From Lacticaseibacillus saniviri JCM 17471 = DSM 24301 (GTDB lineage Bacteria > Bacillota > Bacilli > Lactobacillales > Lactobacillaceae), in the NCBI RefSeq assembly GCF_001311785.1, contig NZ_BBBX01000006.1, positions 39,322 through 103,321 of the forward strand: a stretch of DNA of 64,000 nucleotides, given 5' to 3'. The position numbers were made by a program, and so were the translations under genes. This document shows, in pieces, positions 49,511-57,922 of the stretch (the stretch's first letter is position 1; the number at the start of each line of letters is the position of its first letter). The notes under the pieces are model-generated. The model was given only the letters and a program-made list of their open reading frames with translations, was not told where the DNA came from and made no database searches.

Positions 49511-49560
49511 AAAAAGATCCCGATGACAAACTTATCTTGGTTTGTCACCGGGATCTTTTA
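49511..49560 (+). terminator. Terminator after catalase
   Basis: AAAAAGATCCCGATGACAAAC pairs with GTTTGTCACCGGGATCTTTT, 40 nt past the stop. Confidence 0.9.
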
Positions 49561-49768
49561 ATAAAAATATTATTCCGAACTTTTTTATCTTCTGAAGACA
49601 GAGTTTCAAGTTTAACTGGTCTCATATTATTTGTGAGCTCAAAATCCATGTTCATTGATGTTGTTGGTCTTCTTTAAAGGTGCTTGCCACACGTCATCAT
49701 CATTGGATTTATCAAAAAACGTTTATTGAGTAAGGATTTAAAACCGTGACTTAACTAAGCATCAAAAG

Positions 49769-50010
49769 AAGCTGTCACAAAAGACGCTTTGAGTGGGAGG
49801 ATTAACAAGGATTGATGCTAAAGTCCGAACTTAGGCTTTGAATCACTCCTTAACGTGTTTGAACTCGCAACAACTTACGCCCAGCTTGGTTCGTTATTGG
49901 CACAAATCGCCAATTAAACGAACCTATGCTGGTGCTCAGTTGCTAAGCGCGAGTTCGCACACTTCTTTGTTAACCGGAATTATCAGTCTTTTGGAATGCA
50001 ATCAGTCTAG
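49769..50010 (+). repeat. Family B structured intergenic repeat, full-length copy
   Basis: Same order of strings as 35383-35614: left end AAGACGCTTTGAG, then GGATTG.. CTCC, GTGTTTGAACTCG, GCCCAGCTTGGTTCGTTATTGG, AAACGAACCTATGCTGG, GCGAGTTCGCACACTTC, and right end TTTTGGAATGCAATC. Differences between copies often keep base pairing (for instance GTTCGT-T/A-ACGAAC). Confidence 0.8.
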
Positions 50011-50030
50011 TTTGTCCGGAAATTGAAACA

Positions 50031-50069
50031 GGGGTTGTGACAAGACTTAGTTTTGTCACAACCCCTTTT
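50031..50069. terminator. Terminator hairpin with the GTGACAAAA motif
   Basis: GGGGTTGTGACAAGAC pairs with GTTTTGTCACAACCCC followed by TTTT; likely serves the minus-strand 41-aa gene and family B transcripts. Confidence 0.85.
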
Positions 50070-50085
50070 CACCTATACTGTTCAC

Positions 50086-50212
50086 TTAATCTTGCTTTCT
50101 ACTGATCACCCGCATCAATAGTCCAAATACGAGGATTCCTCCCAGAATTTTCCAAGTCTTATCTGAAACACCATTTAGCGTACGTTTAAAATCTTCCTTA
50201 TTTGGCAACATT
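50086..50212 (-). CDS. Small membrane protein, about 41 aa
   Basis: AGGAGGAAAAGAA precedes ATG 50212. With one extra A removed near 50160 the protein reads MLPNKEDFKRTLNGVSDKTW followed by one hydrophobic helix (ILGGILVFGLLM) and RVISRKQD. A perfect ribosome site and terminator flank it. Unknown function; a single-span membrane peptide. Confidence 0.5.
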
Positions 50213-50318
50213 TCTTTTCCTCCTTCTATTTATCTATCTGACTACTTACGCTATCTTACTCAAGCATATCGAACTGCCTGCCCTAAAAGCAACTTTTGTA
50301 CTTCTTTCGAATCAAATC

Positions 50319-50518
50319 CTATCGTCCATCAACAGAGGCTGATGACTCACTCTTTCTAAAGACGAACCAATTTGTAAAGTCCACGTCTCTAAAGTCAATA
50401 AAAACACCATCGAGCAATCCCAGTCGATTGTGTTTTTTGTTTATTCCTAGGAGTATCTGAATCAGATAGATTTTACCAACAAGACGTATTGCCATACCGC
50501 AGTAAGTCACGTCGCATC
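50319..50518 (-). CDS. Hypothetical small protein, about 65 aa
   Basis: GAGGTG precedes ATG 50518 (MRRDLLRYG); after a one-base shift near 50490 the frame continues AIRLVGKIYLIQILLGINKK and ends FRKSESSASVDGR. A weakly hydrophobic middle segment is seen. No family recognised. Support is limited to the ribosome site and length. Confidence 0.35.
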
Positions 50519-50601
50519 ACTATCACCTCAAGCTTTCATTGTCACAGATACCTATTGTTTTGTTGCCTTGATTACGGCGGCGACGGGCTCAAAAATCAAT
50601 G

Positions 50602-50654
50602 ATAAAAGCCCCAGCACCCACCGACTCACTTGTCGAATGATTGCTGGGGCTTAT
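50602..50654 (-). terminator. Terminator after the GNAT gene
   Basis: AAGCCCCAGCA pairs with TGCTGGGGCTT around a long loop; minus-strand T run TTTTA. 14 nt past the stop codon. Confidence 0.75.
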
Positions 50655-50667
50655 TGTCTTGAATGAC

Positions 50668-51095
50668 CTACGCTTCCTGCCACATCATCTCGTACGCGAT
50701 GGCATGGCCGTCATCGATAGTGCGCGTGATGACAAAACCGAGATGCTGGTAGAGTTTCGCAGCGCGCGTATTCTCGCGATAGACTTCAAGGGTTAGCGTG
50801 GTGTTGTCGTGTTGCGCCTGATTGAGTAGCGCTGTCCCGATACCCTGGCCCTGATTTTGCGTGCGGATGAATAATCCCGCAATCTGCGTCTGCATCATGC
50901 CCAGAAAACCGCGAATCTCACCGTCTGCCTGATCCAGATAAACGTCGCTTGTCGAAACGCAATTTCAACAGCAGGCACCTGCGCGTACCAGTACGCGGGA
51001 TCGATGAACGGATGGCCGCTCAGGTTCCCCGCCAACCAGATATCACGCACTTGCGTCAGTTGATTGTCTGTGAGTTGTTGCGTCTTGATAATCAT
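50668..51095 (-). CDS. GNAT-family N-acetyltransferase
   Basis: About 142 residues. Acetyl-CoA-binding motif A is QNQGQGIGTALLNQAQ (about 80-95), followed by VYRENTRAAKLYQHLGF, typical of RimI-like acetyltransferases. A one-base change near 50935 separates the N-terminal part. The start ATG overlaps the TGA of queT (ATGA), so the two are translationally coupled. Substrate unknown. Confidence 0.82.
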
Positions 51096-51606
51096 GATTT
51101 GGCCTTTGCTAATGCCGTGAGTCGTGGCAAGAGTGCTGCCATGAGCACCCCACCAATCGCCATTGAAATGGCCTCACCGATGGCAACCGTCAGATAAGTT
51201 GGCCAAAATGGCACATGGCCCATAAGCGCAATCTGACCGGCAACGGTGAACATGGAAACCACAAAATAGCACCAAAGATAGTTAGTTTCAGCCAGGTCTT
51301 CTGGGTTTTATCGGCTAGCCAGCGGGCCACAATCAAACACACAAATGTGCCGATGGTGCCAATGGGAACGTCGAGTAACCAAGTTGGTGAGGCCATGTTG
51401 GCAATTAACACCCCTAACGTCACGCCATAGATATAGCGTCGCTTGATGAGTGCCGTGTAATTGAATAGCTCCGACAACCGAATTTGGACCGGGCCAAAGC
51501 TAAATGGTGCCAACAAGAGGGTCACCGCGGTGTACATACCCGCAATCAGACCGATTTCAACTAACATCTTAGTGGTGCTACGTGTTTCACGCATTGATTT
51601 TTGCAT
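51092..51606 (-). CDS. queT: QueT-family queuosine precursor transporter
   Basis: About 171 residues, five to six helices. The segment LLLAPFSFGPVQIRLSELFNYTAL is characteristic of QueT (read as APFSFGPVQIRLSELFNY). It is an S component of ECF transporters that imports a 7-deazaguanine precursor for queuosine. A one-base change near 51267 breaks the last third, which resumes as FVVSMFTVAGQIALMGHVPF. The start is ATG with AAAGGAG upstream, which is part of a preQ1-II-like riboswitch. Confidence 0.85.
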
Positions 51607-51608
51607 CT

Positions 51609-51675
51609 TATTTCTCCTTTGTAACCCCGTGGGTTAGTGATAACTACGACCAAAGGATCAGAAGTGTCGTAGTGG
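51609..51675 (-). promoter_or_regulatory. preQ1-II-like riboswitch before queT
   Basis: On the minus strand CTACGAC-N15-GTCGTAG forms the main stem; its loop contains ATCCTTTG, complementary to the downstream CAAAGGA, which is the Shine-Dalgarno sequence. A small hairpin AACCC-acg-GGGTT lies between. This matches the preQ1-II plan, where ligand closes a pseudoknot over the ribosome site. Confidence 0.7.
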
Positions 51676-51683
51676 TGCGTCAA

Positions 51684-52420
51684 TTATTTTTCGAGCCAAC
51701 CGCCATCGATTGGCAAAACCGTGCCGTGCATATAATCCGCATGGCGACTGGCAATAAACAAGGTGAGATCCGCAACTTCCGCCGCTGTCGCCCACCGCTT
51801 AGCTGGTGTCTCACTGGCCACCCAGGCCGCCATATGCCCGTCACCTTCAAAGTCGGCTGCGTTCATCGGTGTGTTGATGGCACCGGGCGCAAGCAGTTCG
51901 CTCGGATGCCCTGACTCGCGTAATCCAGATCCAATTGCTTGGTCATACCAATCACCGCGTGTTTAGCCGCCGTATAGGCCATGCCACCGCCACCGGCCAC
52001 CGTGCCTGCAACGGAGCTCATGTTGACGTAGACGCCGTGATGTTGCGCCAAGAAGTGATCCAATGTGGCCTTGATCACCCGAAACTGTCCCGTCAGATTC
52101 ACATCGAGGCTGCGCTCCCAGTCCGTCACACTAGTTGCGACCGCGTTGGCATACCCATCGAGTTGCCCCGCCGTGTTGCACACCATATCGAGTCCTCCAA
52201 AATGAGCCACGCCTTCTGTGACAGAAGCTTGAATGAACGCCATATCCGTCACGGAACCTTCAAATGTCAACAGTTGGGCATGCGCCTTTGGCATCGGTTG
52301 TTGATCGATGGCAATCACGCTCGCGCCTTGATCCAAGAAAGCCTGGCACTGTGCCGCCCCAATTCCTGAAGCGGCGCCTGTGATGAGTACGGTTTGGTGC
52401 GCGAATTCCTCAAACTGCAT
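51684..52420 (-). CDS. Short-chain dehydrogenase/reductase
   Basis: About 245 residues. NAD(P)-binding TGAASGIGAA near 14-23, CNTAGQLDG, catalytic Ser in NMSSVAG and YTAAKHA (Tyr/Lys). The C-terminus MHGTVLPIDGGWLEK is typical of FabG-like SDRs. A one-base change near 51888 occurs in LAPGAINTPMN. ATG 52420 overlaps the stop of the DUF2829 gene (TAATG), so they are coupled. Substrate unknown. Confidence 0.85.
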
Positions 52421-52650
52421 TAGGCAACCACTTGCCAGTCGTCAGCCAAGATATCGCAGTCGGTTGGTGACCACAAGCTGTAGGCTTCGTCTTCTGTTTT
52501 GATCAAGAAATAAGGATTAACGATTTCGCCCTCGTGCTTTTGATCTTTGACCAGCACAACGAATAATTCCGTGCCTTCCCAACCGGTCCGAACGCCGCGC
52601 TTGCCGGCTTTTAATTCAGGTAAAATTGCTTCAAATGTCATCTGCTTCAT
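52420..52650 (-). CDS. DUF2829 family protein (Tad2-like fold family)
   Basis: 76 residues, intact. The sequence MTFEAILPELKAGKRGVRTG near the start and the C-terminal TDCDILADDWQVVA are the two conserved ends of DUF2829. Phage members of this family (Tad2) sequester Thoeris signal molecules; chromosomal members are common in lactobacilli with no proven role. The start is ATG with AAAGGA upstream. First gene of a coupled pair with the SDR. Confidence 0.8.
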   Translation of the reverse strand: MKQMTFEAILPELKAGKRGVRTGWEGTELFVVLVKDQKHEGEIVNPYFLIKTEDEAYSLWSPTDCDILADDWQVVA

Positions 52651-52928
52651 TCCTTTCTTCTATTGATGAGTGACTGCAATCAGGTTACCACAAATCGCGC
52701 TTTTCCACGAGGGCTGTAACAAGTCTCATCGATAATTGTATTAATTTTTTTGCTGTGCTATCGCGACATACCTGAAGAAGTGACTCATAGTACTTCATCG
52801 TGAATTAATTTGCGAGCCAAAACTGTTGTAATCGTTTTCTCGACGTGATATTGTAGATACCAGATAAGTTGTTAGCAACTTAACCGCAGACAACTTAAAC
52901 TCAATAATTTGAAGTGAGGTTATTAACC
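52651..52928. promoter_or_regulatory. Divergent promoter region of DUF2829 and pyruvate oxidase, with cre-like site
   Basis: TTGTAATCGTTTTCTC (52826-52841) matches the catabolite-responsive element pattern with two mismatches. Pyruvate oxidase genes of lactobacilli are known to be carbon-source controlled. Otherwise no gene is visible here. Confidence 0.4.
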
Positions 52929-54758
52929 ATGACAGATGTTCAATCAAAGGTTCCAGCAAGTGTTGCAATGCTTAAGGTACTCGAAGCATGGGGTGTCGAC
53001 CATGTTTTCGGTTATCCAGGTGGTTCATTTAATTCAACGATGAACGCACTTGATATCGAAAAGAATAATATCAAATACGTTCAAATTCGTCATGAACAAG
53101 TCGGTGCTTTGGCTGCCGCAGCGGATGCTAAATTAACCGGTAAAATCGGGGTCACATTCGGCTCTGCTGGCCCTGGTGCAACCAACCTCTTGACCGGGTT
53201 GTACGATGCACGTGAAGACCACGCCCCCGTACTCGCCTTGATTGGGCAAGTACCAAGTACCAACATGAACTATAACTACTTCCAAGAATTCAACGAAAAC
53301 CCAATCTTCGATGACGTCTCCGTTTACAACCGGACCGTCATGACACCAGAAAGCTTGCCATACATTGTCGATAAGGCCATTCGTGAAGCCTACAAGTACA
53401 ACGGGGTGGCCGTTGTGATTATTCCTAACGACTTCGGTTATGTCGAAATTCCTGATGAACCTTACTCTTCTGTTTCACCTACCGACAACAAGAAGCGGCC
53501 ATTGCCAGAAGCAACCGATGAAGAAGTCGACAAGTTCTTGGCCATGGTTAAAGCAGCTAAGCGCCCTGTCTTCCACGTTGGTCGTGGGATCAAGGACGGT
53601 GGTAAGGCGATTGCTGAATTATCTAAGAAGTTACAGATTCCAATTACAATCACAGGGTTAGCTAAGGGCTTAGTGCCAGATGAATATGAAGGCAACTTAG
53701 GCTTCTTGAACCGTGCCGCATCTAAGGCAGCGGATGAAATCTTTGCCGTCTCTGACTTAGTGATTGCTGTGGGGGCTGACTTCCCATTTGCCAATGCGAT
53801 CTATCGGACACACCCATTCAAGTTCATCCAAATCGATACGGACGAAGCACAATTTGGCCGTCACCACTACTTGGACTTCGGTATCTGGTCTGATGCCACA
53901 AGCTTCGTTGAAAAGGCTTTGGACCGCAGCGAAGAAGTTGCACCAACCCCATTCTTCAAGGCAGCCGTTGCTGATATGGCTAACTGGAAAGAATACCTCA
54001 ACATGTTGATGAACCGTGAGACCGAGCCACTTGAATTTGAACCACTGTATAAGGCCATCAATGAAGCAGCCGATCCAGATGCTATCTTCTCCATCGACGT
54101 TGGTGATAACATCATCAACAGTTTCCGCTTCTTACGCCTGACACCACAAAACAAGTGGGTCATCTCCGCCCTCTTCGCTTCCATGGGTGCCGGCGTTCCC
54201 GGTGCCTTGGCTGCTCAGTTGAGCTACCCAGACCGTCAAGTCTTCAATATCTCCGGTGATGGTGCCTTCTCAATGGTGATGCAAGACCTCTTAACCGAAA
54301 AGAAGTACAACTTGCCAATCATCAATATCGTGACATCGAACCAAGCCTTGAACTTCATCAAGAGCGAACAAGATGACATCGCGATGAACGAACACTCCGG
54401 GATTTTCATCGATGATCAAGACTTTGCCATGATTGCAAAAGCGATGGGCATTGAATCTGCCACTGTGACTAAGTCGAGTGAATTGAAGGCTGCCTTCGAT
54501 CAAGCACTGGCTGTGACAAAGGCCGGCAAGCCATTCTTGATCGATGCCAAGATTACCGACAAGCGTGGGATTCCTGTTGAAGAACTCGAACTCAAGGTTG
54601 TCGACGGCAAGTTAGTTGAAAGCATTAATGCCAACTACAATGCCAACAAGACATTGGTTCGCCCAGATTCACTTGAAGATTTCTTCGCAAGCTACAACGG
54701 CCAATCCCTGAAGAGTTTGCCAGAATTCTTTGACGAATTCGGCGTCACAATGGACTAA
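52929..54758 (+). CDS. pox: Pyruvate oxidase (acetyl-phosphate and H2O2 forming)
   Basis: 609 residues, intact. ThDP/FAD enzyme that turns pyruvate, phosphate and O2 into acetyl phosphate, CO2 and H2O2. The catalytic Glu is in QIRHEQVGALAAAADA (about 50-65), followed by FGSAGPGATNLLTGLYDA; the ThDP-Mg site is ISGDGAFSMVMQDLLTEKKYNLP (read as SGDGAFSMVMQDL, N 26 residues later). The start at ATG 52929 has GTGAGG upstream. Highly expressed-looking codon usage. Acts with acetate kinase to gain ATP aerobically. Confidence 0.94.
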   Translation: MTDVQSKVPASVAMLKVLEAWGVDHVFGYPGGSFNSTMNALDIEKNNIKYVQIRHEQVGALAAAADAKLTGKIGVTFGSAGPGATNLLTGLYDAREDHAPVLALIGQVPSTNMNYNYFQEFNENPIFDDVSVYNRTVMTPESLPYIVDKAIREAYKYNGVAVVIIPNDFGYVEIPDEPYSSVSPTDNKKRPLPEATDEEVDKFLAMVKAAKRPVFHVGRGIKDGGKAIAELSKKLQIPITITGLAKGLVPDEYEGNLGFLNRAASKAADEIFAVSDLVIAVGADFPFANAIYRTHPFKFIQIDTDEAQFGRHHYLDFGIWSDATSFVEKALDRSEEVAPTPFFKAAVADMANWKEYLNMLMNRETEPLEFEPLYKAINEAADPDAIFSIDVGDNIINSFRFLRLTPQNKWVISALFASMGAGVPGALAAQLSYPDRQVFNISGDGAFSMVMQDLLTEKKYNLPIINIVTSNQALNFIKSEQDDIAMNEHSGIFIDDQDFAMIAKAMGIESATVTKSSELKAAFDQALAVTKAGKPFLIDAKITDKRGIPVEELELKVVDGKLVESINANYNANKTLVRPDSLEDFFASYNGQSLKSLPEFFDEFGVTMD

Positions 54759-54784
54759 GCGCCAAATCAGTATGAAGTGATTGA

Positions 54785-54825
54785 AAAAGACCCCCGAGTC
54801 GGTTCAAGCCGATCGGGGGTCTTTT
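54785..54825. terminator. Bidirectional terminator between pox and the secreted protein gene
   Basis: AAAAAGACCCCCGA..CGG pairs with CCG..TCGGGGGTCTTTT; 25 nt past the pox stop. Confidence 0.92.
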
Positions 54826-54853
54826 GTGTTGTCTAACATCCGCTCATCAAGGC

Positions 54854-55403
54854 TTAAGCAAAGCTATTCATGCTGGTCACCCATTGATTACCGCCCAGGT
54901 TGTACCAAAAATTAAAGCTGTGAAAGACTTTTTGATAGTAGCGCCATCGGGTATTTGATGGCAAAATACGGTCACCAGCTGAGCCACTGATTTCAGTTGA
55001 AATCATCGAACTGTAACCCACAGGATTAGCGACATAGACATTGTTTTTGAAATTCGTGAACAGTGATGACGGTGTGGTGGTCGGCGAAACCGTAGTGGCC
55101 TTAACCCAATAGCCGCCACCCAAATCATAGCGCACGTCGTTTTTGCCAACTAATTGTTCACCGACAACATTCCACCGGGTATTCGCTGGTAACATCTTTG
55201 ATGGTTGTCCTTTTGCCGTATACGTCTGAACAGTTTGATTTGCCGGTGTTGTTGCCGTCACTTTGAGATCAATATTGAAGGGTGCCATTGACCCCTTAAT
55301 CTTGATGTAGCTGCTATTTGCGGCCTGTGGTTTGACAGCCGGTGTCGCTGCGAAGCCACCCACAATCGCAACGCCAAGCAGTAATGCAAACATTTTTCTT
55401 CAT
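54854..55403 (-). CDS. Secreted protein with two wall-binding SLAP/SH3-like repeats
   Basis: About 182 residues: a signal peptide (MKKMFALLLGVAIVGGFAA, cut near KPQAA), then two similar beta-rich repeats of about 70 residues, each with LPANTRW / LPSNTRW and Y(D/N)LGGG/NYW or QWV. The same DLGG.YWV pattern occurs in the SH3-like domains of the hydrolases at 34376-37631. There is no catalytic domain, so it may be a wall-binding protein. One extra A near 55395 shifts the frame just after the start. GGAGGA precedes the ATG. Confidence 0.7.
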
Positions 55404-55530
55404 TTTATCCTCCTCCTTTATCACCACCAACTATATCTCGCACCATCTCAAAAGACAATCGTTATATCCTAAAAGCGAATATCAATTTTTTGACGTGTGA
55501 TGTCGCTGCTATTAATGCGTCTGACAACAT

Positions 55531-55570
55531 AAAAAACCTGGGCCCACTTTGCTTGAGTGGACACAGATTT
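55531..55570 (-). terminator. Terminator of the P-type ATPase gene
   Basis: Minus-strand CTGTGTCCACT pairs imperfectly with AGTGGGCCCAG and is followed by GTTTTTT, just after the stop codon. Confidence 0.65.
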
Positions 55571-55575
55571 CCTTT

Positions 55576-57489
55576 TTAGCGTTCTACTTGGTGCAAGCCA
55601 CGAATCGCATTCAAGACAGCCAACAGGGTCACCCCGACATCCGCGAAGACCGCAACCCACATGGTCGTGAGTCCCAATGCCGCGAGCGCCAAGAATAAGA
55701 CCTTAACGCCCAAAGCAAAAATAATGTTCTGCCACACAATCCGGTGCGTCTGCTTGGCGATTTGGATGGCCGTGATGACTTGACTGGGTTCGTCCTGCAT
55801 GATGACAATATCAGCCGCTTCGACCGCGGCATCCGCACCCAGGCCACCCATTGCAATCCCCACGTCGGCGCGCTTGAGGACCGGCGTGTCATTGATTCCA
55901 TCGCCAACAAAGGCCACGCGGCGTTGACTGTGTTGCGCGTGTTCTTCGAGTTCGCTGACGTGCGCCAATTTGTCTTCAGGCAAGAGATTGGCCGCCACGC
56001 GATCGATTCCCAGTTGGTCCGCAACCGATGCTGCCGTGTGCTGATTATCACCCGTCAGCATCACGGATTGAATGCGGTGCTGTTTTAAGGAGTGAATTGT
56101 CGCTTTTGCATCCGGCTTGATGCGATCAGCCAGTGTCACAACACCGGCGAATTGACCATCAATGGCCACATAGATGACGGTATCTGTCGTCTCCTGCAAA
56201 GGTGGCACCGCGATGCTTCCCAGTGCGCGCCGATTACCAACCACGATTGATTGCCGATTGATTTCAGCGATAATCCCCTGTCCCGGCACCTCGGATTGCG
56301 TGCTGACTGTCGGTAATGGCTGGTCACCAGCTGCCCGCACAATCGCTTGCGCAAGCGGATGACTGGATTGCTGTTCAACCGCTGCTGCTGTTGTGAGCAC
56401 TTGATCGCGCGTAAACCCGTCGCCTGTTTGAATCGCTGTCACTTCGAATTGACCGGCCGTCAGCGTGCCTGTTTTATCGAACACCACAGCTTCTAGCGCA
56501 TTGAGTGTTTCCAGATACTGGCCACCCTTGATCAAAATGCCACGTCTGGATGCCGCACCGATACCGCTGAAATAACTGAGTGGCACCGAAATGACTAGTG
56601 CGCACGGACACGAGATGACTAAGAAAATCAGCGCTCGAGAAATCCATTCCTGCCATGAACCGGCAAATAATAGCGGTGGCACGATAGCGAGAAGCCCCGC
56701 CAGCGCGACGACAATTGGCGTATATCGCCGGGCAAAGCGCGTAATTAGCCGCTCTGTCGGTGCCTTTTGCGCACTCGCGGTCTCCACCAACGTCAAGATT
56801 TTGGCAACCGTTGAATCCTGATAGCGCTTGGTCGTGCGAATGGTCAGTAACCCATGTTCATTGATGCCGCCACTCAAGACAACATCACCCACCGTTTTTG
56901 ACTCAGGCAGTGATTCGCCGGTCAATGCCGCCATGTTTACGGCCGATGAGCCAGCGACAATTTCGCCATCCAGCGGCACCTTTTCACCTGGTCGCACCAG
57001 AATCAAAGACCCCACTGCAACTTGTTCTGGGGCCATCGTTTTGATGTCCGCCCCATTTGAAACCGTTACGGTGGTGGGCTTTAGTGCCAATAGCGCTGTG
57101 ATGGAATCCTTGGACCGCGCCACAGCAATATCTTCAAACATATCCCCGATTTGATAAAAGAGCATGACCGCAACGGCTTCTGGATATTCGCCCAGTGCGA
57201 TGGCCCCGATTGTGGCAACCGTCATCAAGGCGTTCTCATCAAAGAAGTCACCGGCGAACAAATTGCGCACCGCTTTAGCAATCACAGGATAACCCGTTAA
57301 TAAATAAGCACTCAAATATAGTATAATAGTGGATATTGACCCCAGTTGAACAAAGGCACCTAGGACAAGTAGAAGCATGCCCAGGCCTAAAATAGCTGCA
57401 CGCCGCTTCATTTCGGCGTCAAGCCAACTCGATTTCAAGTTCATTCGGCGTTTCGGTTTGATGCTTTGTTCCAAAGTAATCGCCTCCAT
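55576..57489 (-). CDS. cadA: Heavy-metal P1B-type ATPase (Cd/Zn/Co type)
   Basis: 637 residues, intact. Six to eight helices with the metal-binding SCPCAL motif, phosphorylation motif DKTGTLTAGQ, MLTGDN and GDGINDTPVLKRADVGIAMG. No N-terminal heavy-metal-associated (HMA) domain. Exports Zn, Cd or related ions. The first codons ATGGAGGCG contain the best ribosome site themselves, so the true start may be TTG 57474 (8 nt after GGAGG). The divergent ArsR regulator and operator suggest metal-induced expression. Symbol by similarity only. Confidence 0.88.
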   Translation of the reverse strand: MEAITLEQSIKPKRRMNLKSSWLDAEMKRRAAILGLGMLLLVLGAFVQLGSISTIILYLSAYLLTGYPVIAKAVRNLFAGDFFDENALMTVATIGAIALGEYPEAVAVMLFYQIGDMFEDIAVARSKDSITALLALKPTTVTVSNGADIKTMAPEQVAVGSLILVRPGEKVPLDGEIVAGSSAVNMAALTGESLPESKTVGDVVLSGGINEHGLLTIRTTKRYQDSTVAKILTLVETASAQKAPTERLITRFARRYTPIVVALAGLLAIVPPLLFAGSWQEWISRALIFLVISCPCALVISVPLSYFSGIGAASRRGILIKGGQYLETLNALEAVVFDKTGTLTAGQFEVTAIQTGDGFTRDQVLTTAAAVEQQSSHPLAQAIVRAAGDQPLPTVSTQSEVPGQGIIAEINRQSIVVGNRRALGSIAVPPLQETTDTVIYVAIDGQFAGVVTLADRIKPDAKATIHSLKQHRIQSVMLTGDNQHTAASVADQLGIDRVAANLLPEDKLAHVSELEEHAQHSQRRVAFVGDGINDTPVLKRADVGIAMGGLGADAAVEAADIVIMQDEPSQVITAIQIAKQTHRIVWQNIIFALGVKVLFLALAALGLTTMWVAVFADVGVTLLAVLNAIRGLHQVER

Positions 57490-57501
57490 TTAACGTTCGT
57501 T

Positions 57502-57523
57502 CATATGAGCATATATTCATATG
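57502..57523. promoter_or_regulatory. ArsR/SmtB-type operator
   Basis: CATATGA-N8-TCATATG, a perfect 7-bp inverted repeat centred between the divergent ATPase and arsR genes, of the A/T-rich type bound by SmtB/CzrA proteins. A TATAAT element follows at 57529. Confidence 0.65.
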
Positions 57524-57584
57524 TTGACTATAATTTAACATGCTTTAGTTTGCTGTGCAACGACTATCTCACAAAGAGGAAAAC

Positions 57585-57905
57585 ATGACTCAAGAATCAA
57601 ATGAACAACTCGATCTCACCCAACTCACACCGCAATTAGAAGACATGGTCGCCATTTTTCGGGCATTAGGTGACGGCACCCGGATGCGAATCTTACTCGC
57701 ACTCGACCGCCACGCCATGAGTGTTGGTGATATCGCAGAGACGCTCGCGATGAGCCAATCATCCATCTCGCACCAACTGCGCACCTTGCGACAGCTCAAT
57801 TTGGTCAGCAGTGAACGCCAAGGCAAAAGCATCGTCTACGAACTCGCCGATCAACACATCATCACTATTTTTGAACAAACAAAGGCACATATCTTAGAAG
57901 ATTAA
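57585..57905 (+). CDS. ArsR/SmtB-family metal-sensing repressor (CzrA-like)
   Basis: 106 residues, intact. HTH: LGDGTRMRILLALDRHAMSV, MSQSSISHQLRTLRQLNLVS and wing GKSIVYELADQH. The C-terminal helix DQHIITIFEQTKAHILED offers Asp and His residues at spacings like the alpha-5 zinc site of CzrA/SmtB. No Cys. The start is ATG 57585 with GAGGA upstream. It should repress the divergent P-type ATPase until metal binds. Confidence 0.87.
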   Translation: MTQESNEQLDLTQLTPQLEDMVAIFRALGDGTRMRILLALDRHAMSVGDIAETLAMSQSSISHQLRTLRQLNLVSSERQGKSIVYELADQHIITIFEQTKAHILED

Positions 57906-57922
57906 TGACATGAACAATTCTC

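Larger units (their letters stand above)
49561..50085. other. Intergenic region with a family B repeat
   Basis: About 200 nt (49561-49768) in which I see no gene or clear motif, then the full family B repeat and the terminator of the small gene at 50086. Confidence 0.5.
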
